Source of the DNA: Aphanothece sp. CMT-3BRIN-NPC111
Lineage (GTDB): Bacteria > Cyanobacteriota > Cyanobacteriia > Cyanobacteriales > JAHHGU01
Direction: 5' to 3'
NCBI GenBank assembly: GCA_019359765.1
Contig: JAHHGU010000006.1
Location: forward strand, 1 to 64,000
Length of the DNA stretch: 64,000 nt
Shown piece after piece: positions 19,570-28,900 of the stretch. The notes beneath the pieces were generated by a model. That model saw only the letters and a program-made list of their open reading frames with translations. It did not search any database and had not been told where the DNA came from. The translations under genes and the position numbers were made by a program. Positions within the stretch are counted from its first letter, which is position 1, and each line of letters opens with the position of its first letter.

Positions 19570-20061
19570 TCAATTTCCTCAAAAATTGGCAGCAAGCTTA
19601 GGCACTGAGGATTTTTGTGCCTTTACTTTTGCACCAGAATATATAAGTGTGTCAGCTAGAAACTCTAACTTCACGAAGAGAACAAGAAAGGAAAGGTATT
19701 AAATAGGTGGGTAGAAATAAACATAACTGTGGGGGCGGTTAGTAAAAGCGTGGTTAGTAGAGGGAAGGTTTTTCCACTAACTACTAACTACTAACTACTA
19801 ACAATCCCAACACACCTTTAATTACACCCACCTACTTATCAAGTCATGACTGATTACAGGCACAAACCGCTGGATAAAAGCGATTAGCGATTAGCGATTA
19901 GCGATTAGAGCTATTGACTTCTTTGTTTTTTGTAATATAAAAAGCAAATTTGCTAACTGCTAATTGCTAATTGCTAACTGCTAACTGCTAACTGCTAACT
20001 CAACGAGATGCTAATCGATCGGTCGCCAGTGCGATGCCCTGCCATAGGGAAAACACTGGAT
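19570..20061. other. rne upstream region with heptamer arrays
   Basis: Non-coding. It contains three short tandem arrays: ACTAACT units (about 19776-19803) pairing with GGTTAGTA/GTGGTTAGTAG to the left, GATTAGC units (about 19885-19907) and CTAAYTG units (about 19955-20000). It may include the rne 5' leader, which in other cyanobacteria is long and is itself an RNase E target. No promoter was clear. Confidence 0.55.
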
Positions 20062-20349
20062 TTAGCAAACAGGGGACAGAAAGTCTCTTAGAAGCCAGCT
20101 GCGCCCAGCATCCATAACTGGTTCACAACTAGGGCAACCTGATGGAGCCTCAATCCGCAACTGCTCCTCTTGAGACGTATTATATCGCGTCCTCAGTTCC
20201 ATGCGACTAAAGTTGCTCTGGCAGTTGCGATCGCCATAATGCCAGTTCCAGTTCAGCGGCTGAGTCGAAACAAGTTTGTCTTGGCAGGCTATAAATATAG
20301 CGATCGCTTAAACCCGCCGTTTTGAGTTTAGCCGTTGTATGGAAGCCAC
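20062..20349 (-). pseudogene. Probable broken small gene of unknown function
   Basis: A minus-strand frame starts at GTG 20349, meets one in-frame TAA after 13 codons (next to a HIP1 octamer), and then stays open for 81 codons to TAA at 20062. The open part reads like protein: LNWNWHYGDRNCQSNF, then RMELRTRYNTSQEEQLRIEA, then a CPSC pair. The longest stretch with an ATG is 20062-20202 (46 residues). A TATAAT box lies upstream of the GTG. No family was recognised. It is either a nonsense-mutated gene or a shorter gene starting at 20202. It lies just downstream of the cysteine desulfurase on the same strand. Confidence 0.4.
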
Positions 20350-20397
20350 AGCTATATTTTTTTCAAAGATTATACTTTAGCTAAAAATCTATAACCT

Positions 20398-21579
20398 TTA
20401 TTTAAGATCGTGCGAGGGTGAGATCGTCAACTTGCGGAGGGATTGGATAGTGGCGATCGCATTTTGGGCCACTTTGTCAATTTCTGCTGCTGTGTTGAAG
20501 CGTCCAATCCCAAACCGCACGGAGGCATAAGCTAGTTGTTCCGAGCGTCCCAATGCCATGAGGACGTGAGAGGGAGCGGTTTTTGTAGAAGTGCAAGCTG
20601 ATCCTGAAGAAACCGCTACTACTGGCTGTAACCCTAATAATAGTGCCGCGCCATCCACACCCTCGACGCTAACGCTGAGGTTTCCTGGTAGCCGCTTCAT
20701 GGGATGACCGTTAAGATGAATTGCCTCAAGCTGACTCAGCTGCTCCCAAAGACGCTGCCGCAGTTGAGTAAGACGTTCGGACTCTGACTCTTGTTCTGCT
20801 TCTGCCAGTTCTACGGCTTTGGAAAACCCCACAATCTGAGGGGTATATAACGTCCCAGAGCGCATCCCGCGTTCATGTCCTCCCCCATGTAGTTGGGGTG
20901 CTAACTGTACTCTAGGATGGCGGCGTCGCACGTAAAGAGCACCGATACCTTTGGGGCCATAGACTTTGTGGGCAGTCATAGACATCAAATCAATTTTCAG
21001 CGCCTCTACATTTAGAGGGATTTTACCGATTGCTTGGGCGGCATCGGTGTGGAAAAGGATAGAGTGCGAGCGACACATCTCTCCAATTTCTGCCAATGGC
21101 TGCAATACCCCAATTTCGTTATTCGCCGCCATGATAGAAACTAAAATTGTGTCCGGACGGAAAGCTTTTTCCAGCACGTTTAAATTTAGGAGTCCATCAC
21201 TTTGGACTGGGAGAAAGGTGACTTCAAAGCCGAGTTTTTGCAAATACTGGCAAGGGTCGATAACGGCGTTATGCTCGGTTTGCAGCGTGATAACGTGGCG
21301 TCCTTTACTGAAATAGGCTTCAGCAACTCCCTTAATGGCTAAGTTGTTCGCCTCAGTAGCACCGCTGGTAAAGACAATTTCTTCTGGTGTGGCGTGAATA
21401 GTGTCTGCTAATATCTGCCGTGCGCCTTTAACAGCAGCTTCTGCTTCCCAACCGTAAAGGTGATTGATGCTGGCGGGGTTGCCAAAGTGTTCGGTGAAGT
21501 AAGGGAGCATCGCCGCTAGCACCCGCTCATCAAGGGGTGTTGTCGCGTGGGAGTCTAGGTAGATTGGGCGTTGAGTCAA
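20398..21579 (-). CDS. Cysteine desulfurase (IscS/NifS family)
   Basis: A PLP enzyme that takes sulfur from cysteine for Fe-S clusters and thiolated tRNA. It has 393 residues. The N-terminal IYLDSHATTPLDERV, the PLP region TSGATEANNLAIKG, the Schiff-base lysine in MSMTAHKVYGPKGIG, and the loop with the catalytic cysteine SSGSACTS are all present. This is the group I (NifS/IscS) loop arrangement. No iscU or nif genes adjoin it. ATG 21579 is 108 bp from the transposase gene on the other strand. Which of several cyanobacterial paralogues it is cannot be decided here, so no symbol is given. Confidence 0.93.
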   Translation of the reverse strand: MTQRPIYLDSHATTPLDERVLAAMLPYFTEHFGNPASINHLYGWEAEAAVKGARQILADTIHATPEEIVFTSGATEANNLAIKGVAEAYFSKGRHVITLQTEHNAVIDPCQYLQKLGFEVTFLPVQSDGLLNLNVLEKAFRPDTILVSIMAANNEIGVLQPLAEIGEMCRSHSILFHTDAAQAIGKIPLNVEALKIDLMSMTAHKVYGPKGIGALYVRRRHPRVQLAPQLHGGGHERGMRSGTLYTPQIVGFSKAVELAEAEQESESERLTQLRQRLWEQLSQLEAIHLNGHPMKRLPGNLSVSVEGVDGAALLLGLQPVVAVSSGSACTSTKTAPSHVLMALGRSEQLAYASVRFGIGRFNTAAEIDKVAQNAIATIQSLRKLTISPSHDLK

Positions 21580-21624
21580 TTGTGTTGGGATGTGGGTACA
21601 CTTACTATTTTGACAAATGAGACG

Positions 21625-21677
21625 CCTGACGCCTAAAGGCGCGGCTACACGAACAAAGCCCGGATGGTGCGCGGGCT
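21625..21677 (-). repeat. REP element, left of the transposase
   Basis: On the minus strand: AGCCCGCGCACCATCCGGGCT, CGTGTAGCCGCGCC and TTTAGGCG, giving two adjacent hairpins. It is homologous to the units at 22104 and 41487 and lies in inverted orientation relative to the right copy. Confidence 0.8.
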
Positions 21678-21687
21678 AAGAGGGGAG

Positions 21688-22095
21688 ATGCATAGAAATT
21701 TTACGCAGTTGTATTTACATTTGGTTTGGGGGACTTGGGATAGATTGCCTCTGATTACGCCAGATATTCGGGATGTGGTTTATGCCGCAATTACTAAGTC
21801 GTGTAGCCAATTGGGATGTAAGGCACTAGCTATCGGTGGTACAGCAGATCATGTTCATCTACTAACAGATTTTCTTCCTAGCTTGACTATATCTGAGCTA
21901 ATGAATAAAGCAAAAGGTAGTTCTTCCCATCTCATCACTCACGAAATTAAGCCTAACGAGTTTTTTAAATGCCAAGGTGGTTACGGCGCATTTACCGTCA
22001 GCCGTCAAAATATTGATGAGGTAGCCAATTACATCAGAAATCAGGCTGTTCATCATCAACAAAGATCGCTCATTCCTGACTGGGAAATAGGTTAA
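21688..22095 (+). CDS. IS200-type / REP-associated tyrosine transposase (RAYT)
   Basis: A Y1 HUH single-strand transposase of about 135 residues. The HUH motif is in DHVHLLTDF and the catalytic Tyr in VANYIRNQ. QLYLHLVWGTWDRLPLI is the usual N-terminus. The ATG at 21688, with GAGG 4 bp upstream, is preferred; an earlier ATG at 21664 lies inside the REP. The gene is bordered on both sides by REP-like hairpins in inverted orientation, and a third copy lies 19 kb away. This fits RAYT proteins, which mobilise or maintain REP sequences, better than a simple IS200. No tnpB adjoins it. The frame looks intact. Confidence 0.85.
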   Translation: MHRNFTQLYLHLVWGTWDRLPLITPDIRDVVYAAITKSCSQLGCKALAIGGTADHVHLLTDFLPSLTISELMNKAKGSSSHLITHEIKPNEFFKCQGGYGAFTVSRQNIDEVANYIRNQAVHHQQRSLIPDWEIG

Positions 22096-22103
22096 TTTCA
22101 TTC

Positions 22104-22153
22104 AGCCTGCGAAGGCAGGCTTTGCCCGTGTAGCCGCGCCTTTAGGCGTTAGG
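22104..22153 (+). repeat. REP element, right of the transposase
   Basis: AGCCTGCGAAGGCAGGCT forms the first hairpin, then TTGCCCGTGTAGCC, then GCGCCTTTAGGCG the second. It matches the left copy and the solo copy at 41487. Confidence 0.8.
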
Positions 22154-22170
22154 CTCTATCAATACAAATT

Positions 22171-22665
22171 ATGAAATCATCACAAAGCGCGATCGCACTC
22201 GGTAGTAATCTCGGCGACTCCCAGACCATCCTAGAATCCGCCCTCAACACCCTTGCTAAAACTTCAGGAATTACTCTACAAGCGAAATCAAGCTGGTATA
22301 AAACTGCACCAGTAGGGCCACCTCAACCAGATTATCTAAATGGCTGTGCCCTTTTAGAAGCCCAACTAACACCCCAAAAATTGTTAGAAACTCTGCTAAA
22401 AATTGAAACCTTATTTGGTCGTACCCGCCAGGAACACTGGGGGCCAAGAATTCTTGACCTCGATTTATTATTATTTGATGATTTAATTTTGGAGACTCCC
22501 ACACTTCAGCTTCCGCATCCTCGTATGAGGGAACGAGCCTTTGTACTCGTGCCCCTAGCTGAAATTGCTCCAGATTGGGTAGAGCCAGTTTCAGGAATTG
22601 CGATCGCACAACTCCTTCAAGCGGTAGACTGTTCAGGTGTCCGCCGATTGATGGCTACAGATTAA
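22171..22665 (+). CDS. folK: 2-amino-4-hydroxy-6-hydroxymethyldihydropteridine pyrophosphokinase
   Basis: Transfers pyrophosphate from ATP to the pterin alcohol in folate synthesis. It has 164 residues. SAIALGSNLGDSQ, WYKTAPVGPPQPDYLNGC, RTRQEHWGPRILDLDLLLFD and LPHPRMRERAFVLVPLAEIAP are the family signatures, with the two metal-binding Asp in LDLDLLLFD. It is followed by the NUDIX gene after 20 bp on the same strand, so a three-gene operon with 22686 and 23242 is likely. Confidence 0.95.
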   Translation: MKSSQSAIALGSNLGDSQTILESALNTLAKTSGITLQAKSSWYKTAPVGPPQPDYLNGCALLEAQLTPQKLLETLLKIETLFGRTRQEHWGPRILDLDLLLFDDLILETPTLQLPHPRMRERAFVLVPLAEIAPDWVEPVSGIAIAQLLQAVDCSGVRRLMATD

Positions 22666-22685
22666 AACTTAATCCCAAATAGACT

Positions 22686-23234
22686 ATGCCACTGGGTTAC
22701 GAACCCCCACAACTGCTGAAACGTCGTCTGTTTTACCAAGGCCGTAAGTTTAGCTTTGATGTCAACCGCTTGCGCCTACCTAACGGTGCTGAAGGCGATT
22801 GGGAGTGCATCCGTCATCCTGGGGGTGCCCTTGCTGTACCCGTGACGCCAGAAGGCAAACTGGTGTTATTGCGCCAATATCGCTTTGCTACTCAGGGGCG
22901 TCTGTTGGAGTTTCCCGCTGGCACCTTGGAGCCAGGTGAAGATCCAGCTAAGACCATCGAGCGAGAAATTGAAGAAGAAACCGGCTATCGCGCCCATAAG
23001 TGGCAAAAGCTAGGGGAATTTTTCCTGGCTCCTGGCTATTCTGATGAAATTATTTACGCCTTTTTAGCCCAGGATTTAGAACGCTTGAAGACTCCCCCCG
23101 CTCAGGATGATGACGAAGACATGGAAATAGTTTTGATGACTCCCCATGAATTAGAGCAAGCTATTTTAGCTGGTGAGCCGGTGGACGCCAAATCCATTTC
23201 TAGCTTTTTCTTGGCTAAACCTTTCTTGAATTGA
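22686..23234 (+). CDS. NUDIX hydrolase, ADP-ribose pyrophosphatase-like
   Basis: A 182-residue protein with a complete Nudix box (GEDPAKTIEREIEEETGY) preceded by LLEFPAGTLE and GALAVPVTPEGKLVLLRQYRF. This arrangement is typical of enzymes that split ADP-ribose into AMP and ribose-5-phosphate. The gene stops 7 bp before the ADP-ribosylglycohydrolase gene, whose product would release ADP-ribose, so the pair forms a plausible recycling route. The substrate assignment is inferred from family and neighbour; other nucleoside diphosphate sugars are possible. Confidence 0.9.
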   Translation: MPLGYEPPQLLKRRLFYQGRKFSFDVNRLRLPNGAEGDWECIRHPGGALAVPVTPEGKLVLLRQYRFATQGRLLEFPAGTLEPGEDPAKTIEREIEEETGYRAHKWQKLGEFFLAPGYSDEIIYAFLAQDLERLKTPPAQDDDEDMEIVLMTPHELEQAILAGEPVDAKSISSFFLAKPFLN

Positions 23235-23241
23235 GGCAGAT

Positions 23242-24087
23242 ATGTTGCTGGAGTTAGCGATAGGAGATGCCTACGGCGCAGGGTTTGAATACGTTAGCTC
23301 CAATATAGTTGAGTCTAATAACGATTTGAGCCGATACTTTAAACACCCTCGCCACAGCATAAGACCGGGTTGCTACACTGACGATACTCAGATGAGTATA
23401 GCCATTGCAGAAACTATCGTTAATCAAGAACCTTGGACACCTGAGGTGTTAGCAACCCAGTTTGTTGAAAGCTTCAAAAGAGATCCAAGAGAAGGCTATG
23501 CCAGCAGTTTTTATCAGTTTTTACTACAGGTTAAAGACGGGCGTGAGTTTATAGAAAAAATCATACCCACCAGTGACAAAAGTGGAGCAGCCATGCGTGC
23601 TGCTCCCATCGGCGTATTCTCAACTGTTGAAAAAGTAATCGAGGCAGCAACAATTCAGGCGGCAATTACGCACAATACACCTGATGGAATTAATGCGGCT
23701 ATTGCAGCTGCTTTAATGTCCCATTACTTTATTTACCAACTAGGGTCAAAGAAAGAACTAGGAGTATTTATTGAAAAACGTGTATTCGGTGAATGGTCGA
23801 AGCCTTGGCAGGGAAAGGTCAAGTCAAAAGGCTGGATGAGCGTGAGAGCAGCGATTACTGCCGTGATGCGAAATGACAGCATGAGTGAACTTCTGAAAGA
23901 TTGCATCTCCTTCACGGGGGATGTAGACACGGTAGCGGCGATCGCGCTAGCAGCTGGTTCGTGTAGTGTAGAAATTACTCAAGACCTTCCCCCTCATCTC
24001 ATCAAGGCTTTAGAAAATGGCTCTTATGGCAGAGATTATCTTATCAACCTCGATAGTAAATTAATGAATCTAGCTGTTATAAATTAA
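23242..24087 (+). CDS. ADP-ribosylglycohydrolase (DraG/ARH3-like)
   Basis: A 281-residue member of the ADP-ribosylglycohydrolase family. ELAIGDAYGAGFEYV at the N-terminus and CYTDDTQMSIAIAE carry the first metal ligands (T-D-D). GDVDTVAAIALAAGS near residue 230 carries the second Asp pair. MRAAPIGVF and THNTPDGI are also family segments. It is expected to remove ADP-ribose from a protein, nucleic acid or small molecule using two Mg ions. No ADP-ribosyltransferase and no dinitrogenase reductase gene is in the window. The NUDIX gene lies directly upstream. Confidence 0.9.
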   Translation: MLLELAIGDAYGAGFEYVSSNIVESNNDLSRYFKHPRHSIRPGCYTDDTQMSIAIAETIVNQEPWTPEVLATQFVESFKRDPREGYASSFYQFLLQVKDGREFIEKIIPTSDKSGAAMRAAPIGVFSTVEKVIEAATIQAAITHNTPDGINAAIAAALMSHYFIYQLGSKKELGVFIEKRVFGEWSKPWQGKVKSKGWMSVRAAITAVMRNDSMSELLKDCISFTGDVDTVAAIALAAGSCSVEITQDLPPHLIKALENGSYGRDYLINLDSKLMNLAVIN

Positions 24088-24093
24088 TAAGTA

Positions 24094-24203
24094 ATTATAG
24101 CAGTTGCCCTAATAGTTAGGACAATCGACCTCGCCCCATGTACGATCAAGTTGCTATAACTGCTAAAAGCTAACTGCTAAAAGCTAATTGCTAATTGCTA
24201 TAA
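24094..24203 (+). mobile_element. Composite repeat: 67-bp inverted-repeat element plus CTAAYTG heptamer tail
   Basis: ATTATAGCAGTTGCC...GTTGCTATAACTG (24094-24160) with the core GGACAATCGACC, followed by a tail of CTAAAAG/CTAACTG/CTAATTG heptamers that ends in TTGCTATAAA just before the photolyase ATG. It has the same architecture as the copies at 25774, 60487 and (reversed) 62916. Confidence 0.75.
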
Positions 24204-24204
24204 A

Positions 24205-25644
24205 ATGTCTGACCTAATTTTGTTCTGGCACCGCCGCGATTTACGTATATCTGATAACTTAGGGCTGGCTGCTGCGCGTCAACTTAGTCCTAGAGTAGTA
24301 GGAGTATTCTGCCTTGACCCCAAAATTTTAGAGGGGGATGATGTCGCACCAGCAAGAGTAACTTATATGATCGGCTGTTTGCAGGAACTGCATCATCGCT
24401 ATGCAGAAGTCGGTAGCCAGCTGTTGATACTCCATGAAGATCCCTGTAAAGCGATACCAACTCTAGCTGCGGCTGTTAATGCTACTGCCGTATTCTGGAA
24501 TTGGGATGTTGAACCTTATTCAAAAGAACGCGATCGCACTGTCACCGAAGCATTACAAGAAAAAGGTATCCGGGTGCAAAACTTCTGGGACCAGTTGCTG
24601 CACTCACCAGAGGAAATTCGCACAGGTTCTAATCAGCCCTATACCGTTTATACCCCCTTCTGGAAAAACTGGAATAGCAAACCTAAAGCTCAACCAGTAG
24701 AAACTCTTCAAAATGCACTGCCGTTAACGGAAGCAGAACAGCAGGCGGCGCTAACATCTGGAGCGATCGCATTTCCTACTGCTAAGGAATTGGGATTTAT
24801 CTGGGATAACGAGCTGGTAACTGCTCCAGGGGAGGCGGCGGCACAAGAAAAGTTGGAGGTATTTTGCGCTCGCGCCATTTTTGAATACCAAGAACAGCGC
24901 AACTTTCCCGCTGTTGACGGCACATCCCAGCTAAGTGCTGCCCTCAAATTTGGTGCCATTGGCATCCGCACAGTTTGGGCTGCAACCATAGCTGCTTGGG
25001 AACAAACCCGCAGTGAGGAAGCAAAAACCAACATCCGCACATGGCAACAAGAACTCGCATGGCGGGAGTTCTATCAACACGCCATGTATAACTTCCCCGA
25101 ATTAGCAACGGGTGCTTACCGCGAATCTTTTAAAAACTTCCCCTACGACAACAACCCAGAATATTTCCAGGCTTGGTGTGAAGGCAGAACTGGCTATCCT
25201 ATAGTTGATGCGGCCATGCGGCAGATGAATGAAATCGGATGGATGCACAACCGCTGCCGCATGATTGTCGCCAACTTTCTTACCAAAGACTTGCTGATTA
25301 ATCCCCAGATGGGGGAAAAATACTTCATGCAGAAGCTATATGATGCCGACCTTTCCGCAAACAATGGCGGCTGGCAGTGGAGTGCATCTAGCGGCATGGA
25401 CCCCAAACCAGTACGGATTTTCAACCCAGCCAGCCAAACCAAAAAATTCGATGCCGAAGGCGAATATATCCGGCAGTGGGTGCCAGAACTGAGTTCGGTG
25501 GATACAGAATTCCTTGTTACAGCTAATATCCCAGCCGATGAGCGTTATGCCCTTGGTTATCCAGACCCAATCGTGGATCACAAACAGCAGCAACGTCTGT
25601 TTAAGGAGCGCTATCAAGAGCAAAAAGAGGGCTTAAGCGGCTAG
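24205..25644 (+). CDS. phr: Deoxyribodipyrimidine photolyase
   Basis: A light-driven repair enzyme for cyclobutane pyrimidine dimers, 479 residues. The N-terminal alpha/beta antenna domain starts ILFWHRRDLRISDNLGL. The FAD domain has TWQQELAWREFYQHAMYNFP, the DAAMRQMNEIGWMHNRCRM region and WQWSASSGMDPKPVRIFNP. The class I CPD type, as in the cyanobacterial 8-HDF enzymes, is the likeliest; a cryptochrome is less likely because the repair-site residues look typical. The ATG directly follows a heptamer array, and no Shine-Dalgarno sequence is visible, so that array probably forms the leader. Confidence 0.94.
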   Translation: MSDLILFWHRRDLRISDNLGLAAARQLSPRVVGVFCLDPKILEGDDVAPARVTYMIGCLQELHHRYAEVGSQLLILHEDPCKAIPTLAAAVNATAVFWNWDVEPYSKERDRTVTEALQEKGIRVQNFWDQLLHSPEEIRTGSNQPYTVYTPFWKNWNSKPKAQPVETLQNALPLTEAEQQAALTSGAIAFPTAKELGFIWDNELVTAPGEAAAQEKLEVFCARAIFEYQEQRNFPAVDGTSQLSAALKFGAIGIRTVWAATIAAWEQTRSEEAKTNIRTWQQELAWREFYQHAMYNFPELATGAYRESFKNFPYDNNPEYFQAWCEGRTGYPIVDAAMRQMNEIGWMHNRCRMIVANFLTKDLLINPQMGEKYFMQKLYDADLSANNGGWQWSASSGMDPKPVRIFNPASQTKKFDAEGEYIRQWVPELSSVDTEFLVTANIPADERYALGYPDPIVDHKQQQRLFKERYQEQKEGLSG

Positions 25645-25773
25645 CGCAGAGGAGCAGAGGGAACAGGGGGAGCAGGGGGGAAATTAAAAAGGCAACAGAA
25701 AGATTTTTTAATTCTTAATTTTTCAAAGTTGCACACATATACCCAAAACCCTTGATGAAGGCGATGATTGGCT

Positions 25774-25905
25774 ATATAGCAGTAGCCATAATAGCTCTTG
25801 ACAATTGACCTTGCCTTTATACACCCAGATATGCTGCTATAACTGCCTAAAAGCTAATTGCTAACTGCTAATTGCTAATTGCTAAAAGCTAACTGCTAAT
25901 TGCTA
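25774..25905 (+). mobile_element. Composite repeat: inverted-repeat element plus heptamer tail
   Basis: TATATAGCAGTAGCC...CTGCTATAACTG (25774-25843) with the core CTCTTGACAATTGACC, followed by at least seven CTAAYTG/CTAAAAG heptamers ending in TTGCTATATT, 23 bp before the next start codon. The remaining 25645-25773 is non-coding and G-rich, then AT-rich. Confidence 0.75.
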
Positions 25906-25927
25906 TATTTAGCCGTCACCGTTACTG

Positions 25928-28900
25928 ATGTCCTCTAAATTTGACCGCCTAATCAAAATTGAAGTAATAGCCAAGGCTTCGCAGCCTGAGCTATTAGAAG
26001 GACTGGATGCGTGGTTGCGTCTAGGTCTGATTAATGATGCTCAGGTCAGGGAGTTAATTCTAGAGTATTTATCTTGTCCACTGCCGTCGCCAGTTGTAGC
26101 AACCACAGTACCAGCGCCTCAAGTGGCAGTTGCCTCAAGCTCCTCCTTGCCCCAAGAGTCGCAAGATTTTCTAGAGGTTGCCCCTAGTGAATCGAGCCAG
26201 TCCCCCAATTTAAGAGCGCCGATATGGCAGCCGCTAGTAGCAGAATTAAGCGTCCGGTGGCTGCTATTTCTGGGCGTGTTTATGGTGGTGGTGTCCTCCG
26301 GGGTGCTAGCTGCCAGCCAATGGGACAAGTTTCCAGCAGTTGGGCAGTACGGAGTTTTATTTGCCTATACCTTAATTTTCTGGGGGGTAAGCTTCTGGAC
26401 TAGCTTGTTTAACGGTTTGCGCTTGACAGCTCAGACTTTACAAATTGTCACGCTGATGTTGGTGCCCGTGAACTTCTGGGCAATGGATAGTTTTGGGTTG
26501 TGGCACTATCCTGTGCAGCAGATGGCGGTGGCTATAGCCTCAGTTACCCTGACACTTATCACTTTCCTGGTATACAAAAACCGCCTTCGGGCTTCTCCTC
26601 GCCAACTGAGACAACTAGAATGGCTGCCCATATTAAATATTCTCGGTTTAAGTTACCTGCACTGGGGCTGGAAGTTGTCAGGATTTCCCCTAATTGTCGT
26701 TTATGTGGGGATGGTGGGAACTTCTGCGATCGCTTTTTACCCCTCTCGCCACCGCACGTCAGCTTCCCGCTTGCTGGTGATTTATGCCTTGGTAGTTCTC
26801 CTCATACGGGCGATTTTTGTTGTCAATGTACCCGTAACGCAATTAGGGTTAGCCATTGGCATCTGTGGTTGGATTGTGGCATGGCTTGAGCAACATCCCG
26901 GAAGATCCGGGGATCAGGAGGACACGAACTCCGAACTTAAGTCACCCCTATTACCGTGGGAGATAATTGGTGGCGGTTTATTGGGCTTTGGCTGGCTAGT
27001 TTCGGTAGAGATAGCTGTTCCCTGGCAGGCAACTGCCGTCAGCGTCCTCGGCTTGTGTTTTTTCATGAGCCGTTTGCAGCGGTTTTGGCTACGGGTTGAC
27101 CTGGCAATATTTCTCGGGATTGGCTTACAGACAATTTGGCTAATTTGGCGGTTAGTGCCCCAGTCTACGCAAGCATGGGCGATCGCAACTGCTACTCAAC
27201 TCACGGGTTCTGAAAACTTCCCCTGGGCGCTGCTGAGCGTGGTTTTATTTCCCTACGTCATTTTTATCGTGGGGATTACGGATTGGCTCTATCGCCGTAC
27301 AAAGTCTGATTTAGCCGACTTTGGCGAACTGTTGGCGCTATGTTTTGGGGTTATACTCACCGCCCTCGGTTTGACAAATCCTACGTTGCGATTGCTAAAT
27401 CTGCTTTTTTCCACCGTGACTTTAGCAATCGTCACACAACGGCGGTCTCCAACCAGGGTGGTGCTAGTATATCTCACCCATATTATGGGGTTACTGACGC
27501 TAGTAAGTGCCATTGACCGCTTATTGCCAAATCTAACTCTAGAGATTTGGGCAAGGATTTTGTTAGCTGTAATGGTGGCAGAGTGGGCATTTAGCCTTGG
27601 TGCTAACTTACCGCTTTGGCGACGCAGTGCTTGGCACATGGGTTTAGTTCTAGCTGGACTGAGCTATCAATTCATGTGCTTTAATGCTTCGTTATTCGGT
27701 TTCGGTAATGTTGTTGACTATCGAGAGTGGGATTTGCTCTGGCTAGTAACGCCTCTAGCCCTTACTGTAGTTGCCAACCGCACCTCTCCACCTCGACGCA
27801 CGACAAGCAGCTGGTTGAGCGTTATAGCCTTAGTCATGGCACAAGTCCTGACGCTAACGCTGCCAGGAACCAGATTAATTGGTTTAGGCGTAGCCACCGG
27901 ACTGATGTTGGTCAACACGCGCTATTTGCAGCATCTGATAGCTGCGGCAATTACAGTAGGTTTTGGCCTAAGTTTCATCGGCGTGCTGTTGTGGGATGGC
28001 GTCCCAGGAGTGCCGCGACTATCTACGCCGGGTTGGTTTTTAGTAGGTGCGATCGCTCTCAACAGTTTGTGGCTTGCTAGAATCTGGCTCAAACGACGTC
28101 ATGGTACTTTAGCCGCTCTTTATGCTCAAGCTAGTGATGGCTGGGCGATCGCTCTTACTGGCTCTGAACTGTTAAATCTCAGCTTTCATGCCATCCTTGT
28201 TTACTTTCGCTATAGTTCTCCGGGATTTCTCTACCTGATTTCCGCAGGTTTAACCAGTGCAGCGATCGTCTATCGCAACTGGGGACGCCACACCATATTG
28301 ACAGCTTATAGCTTTCGATGGGGATTGCAACTCACCATCTTCGAGGTTGTCCGTTTGAGTGGTGGTTCTACACTCAATATGTCCGTTGTCAATATTGTCC
28401 TAGCGCTGGTAACTCTTTTAATTGGAGAATGGTGGCGCAGAAGGCGACAGCGCGCTCATCCAGAGGCAGGAGTGGCGACAATGCCCAAGGCACTGATGAG
28501 ACGATTGCCCTTGGTTCACACTGTACTGGGAACAGTATTCCGATTGGGTTACTTTAACAGTTGGACGGGGCTGCTATCACTTGGTGCTGCGATTACTGGG
28601 CTTGGCGTGGCGCGTCGCCCACCGGAATGGAAGCGACTGGCTTATATCTCCCTAGCAGGTATTTCTTTAGGTGTTTACGAATTGGTCATCTATCAGATGA
28701 TCCTGCATGCTAAAGAAAGCAGTCTGGCAACTGGCTGCACAATATTAGCAATAGTGGCAGCTGCGATCGCCTGTGCTTACAACCTATTCGCCTTCCGCAT
28801 AGCACCATTCCTGCGCCTCAGCATAGAGGAAATAAAAGCTACGGCTCATATCCACTGGGCATTAGGCAGTAGTCTCATGCTAGTGGGGGCTGGGATTACT

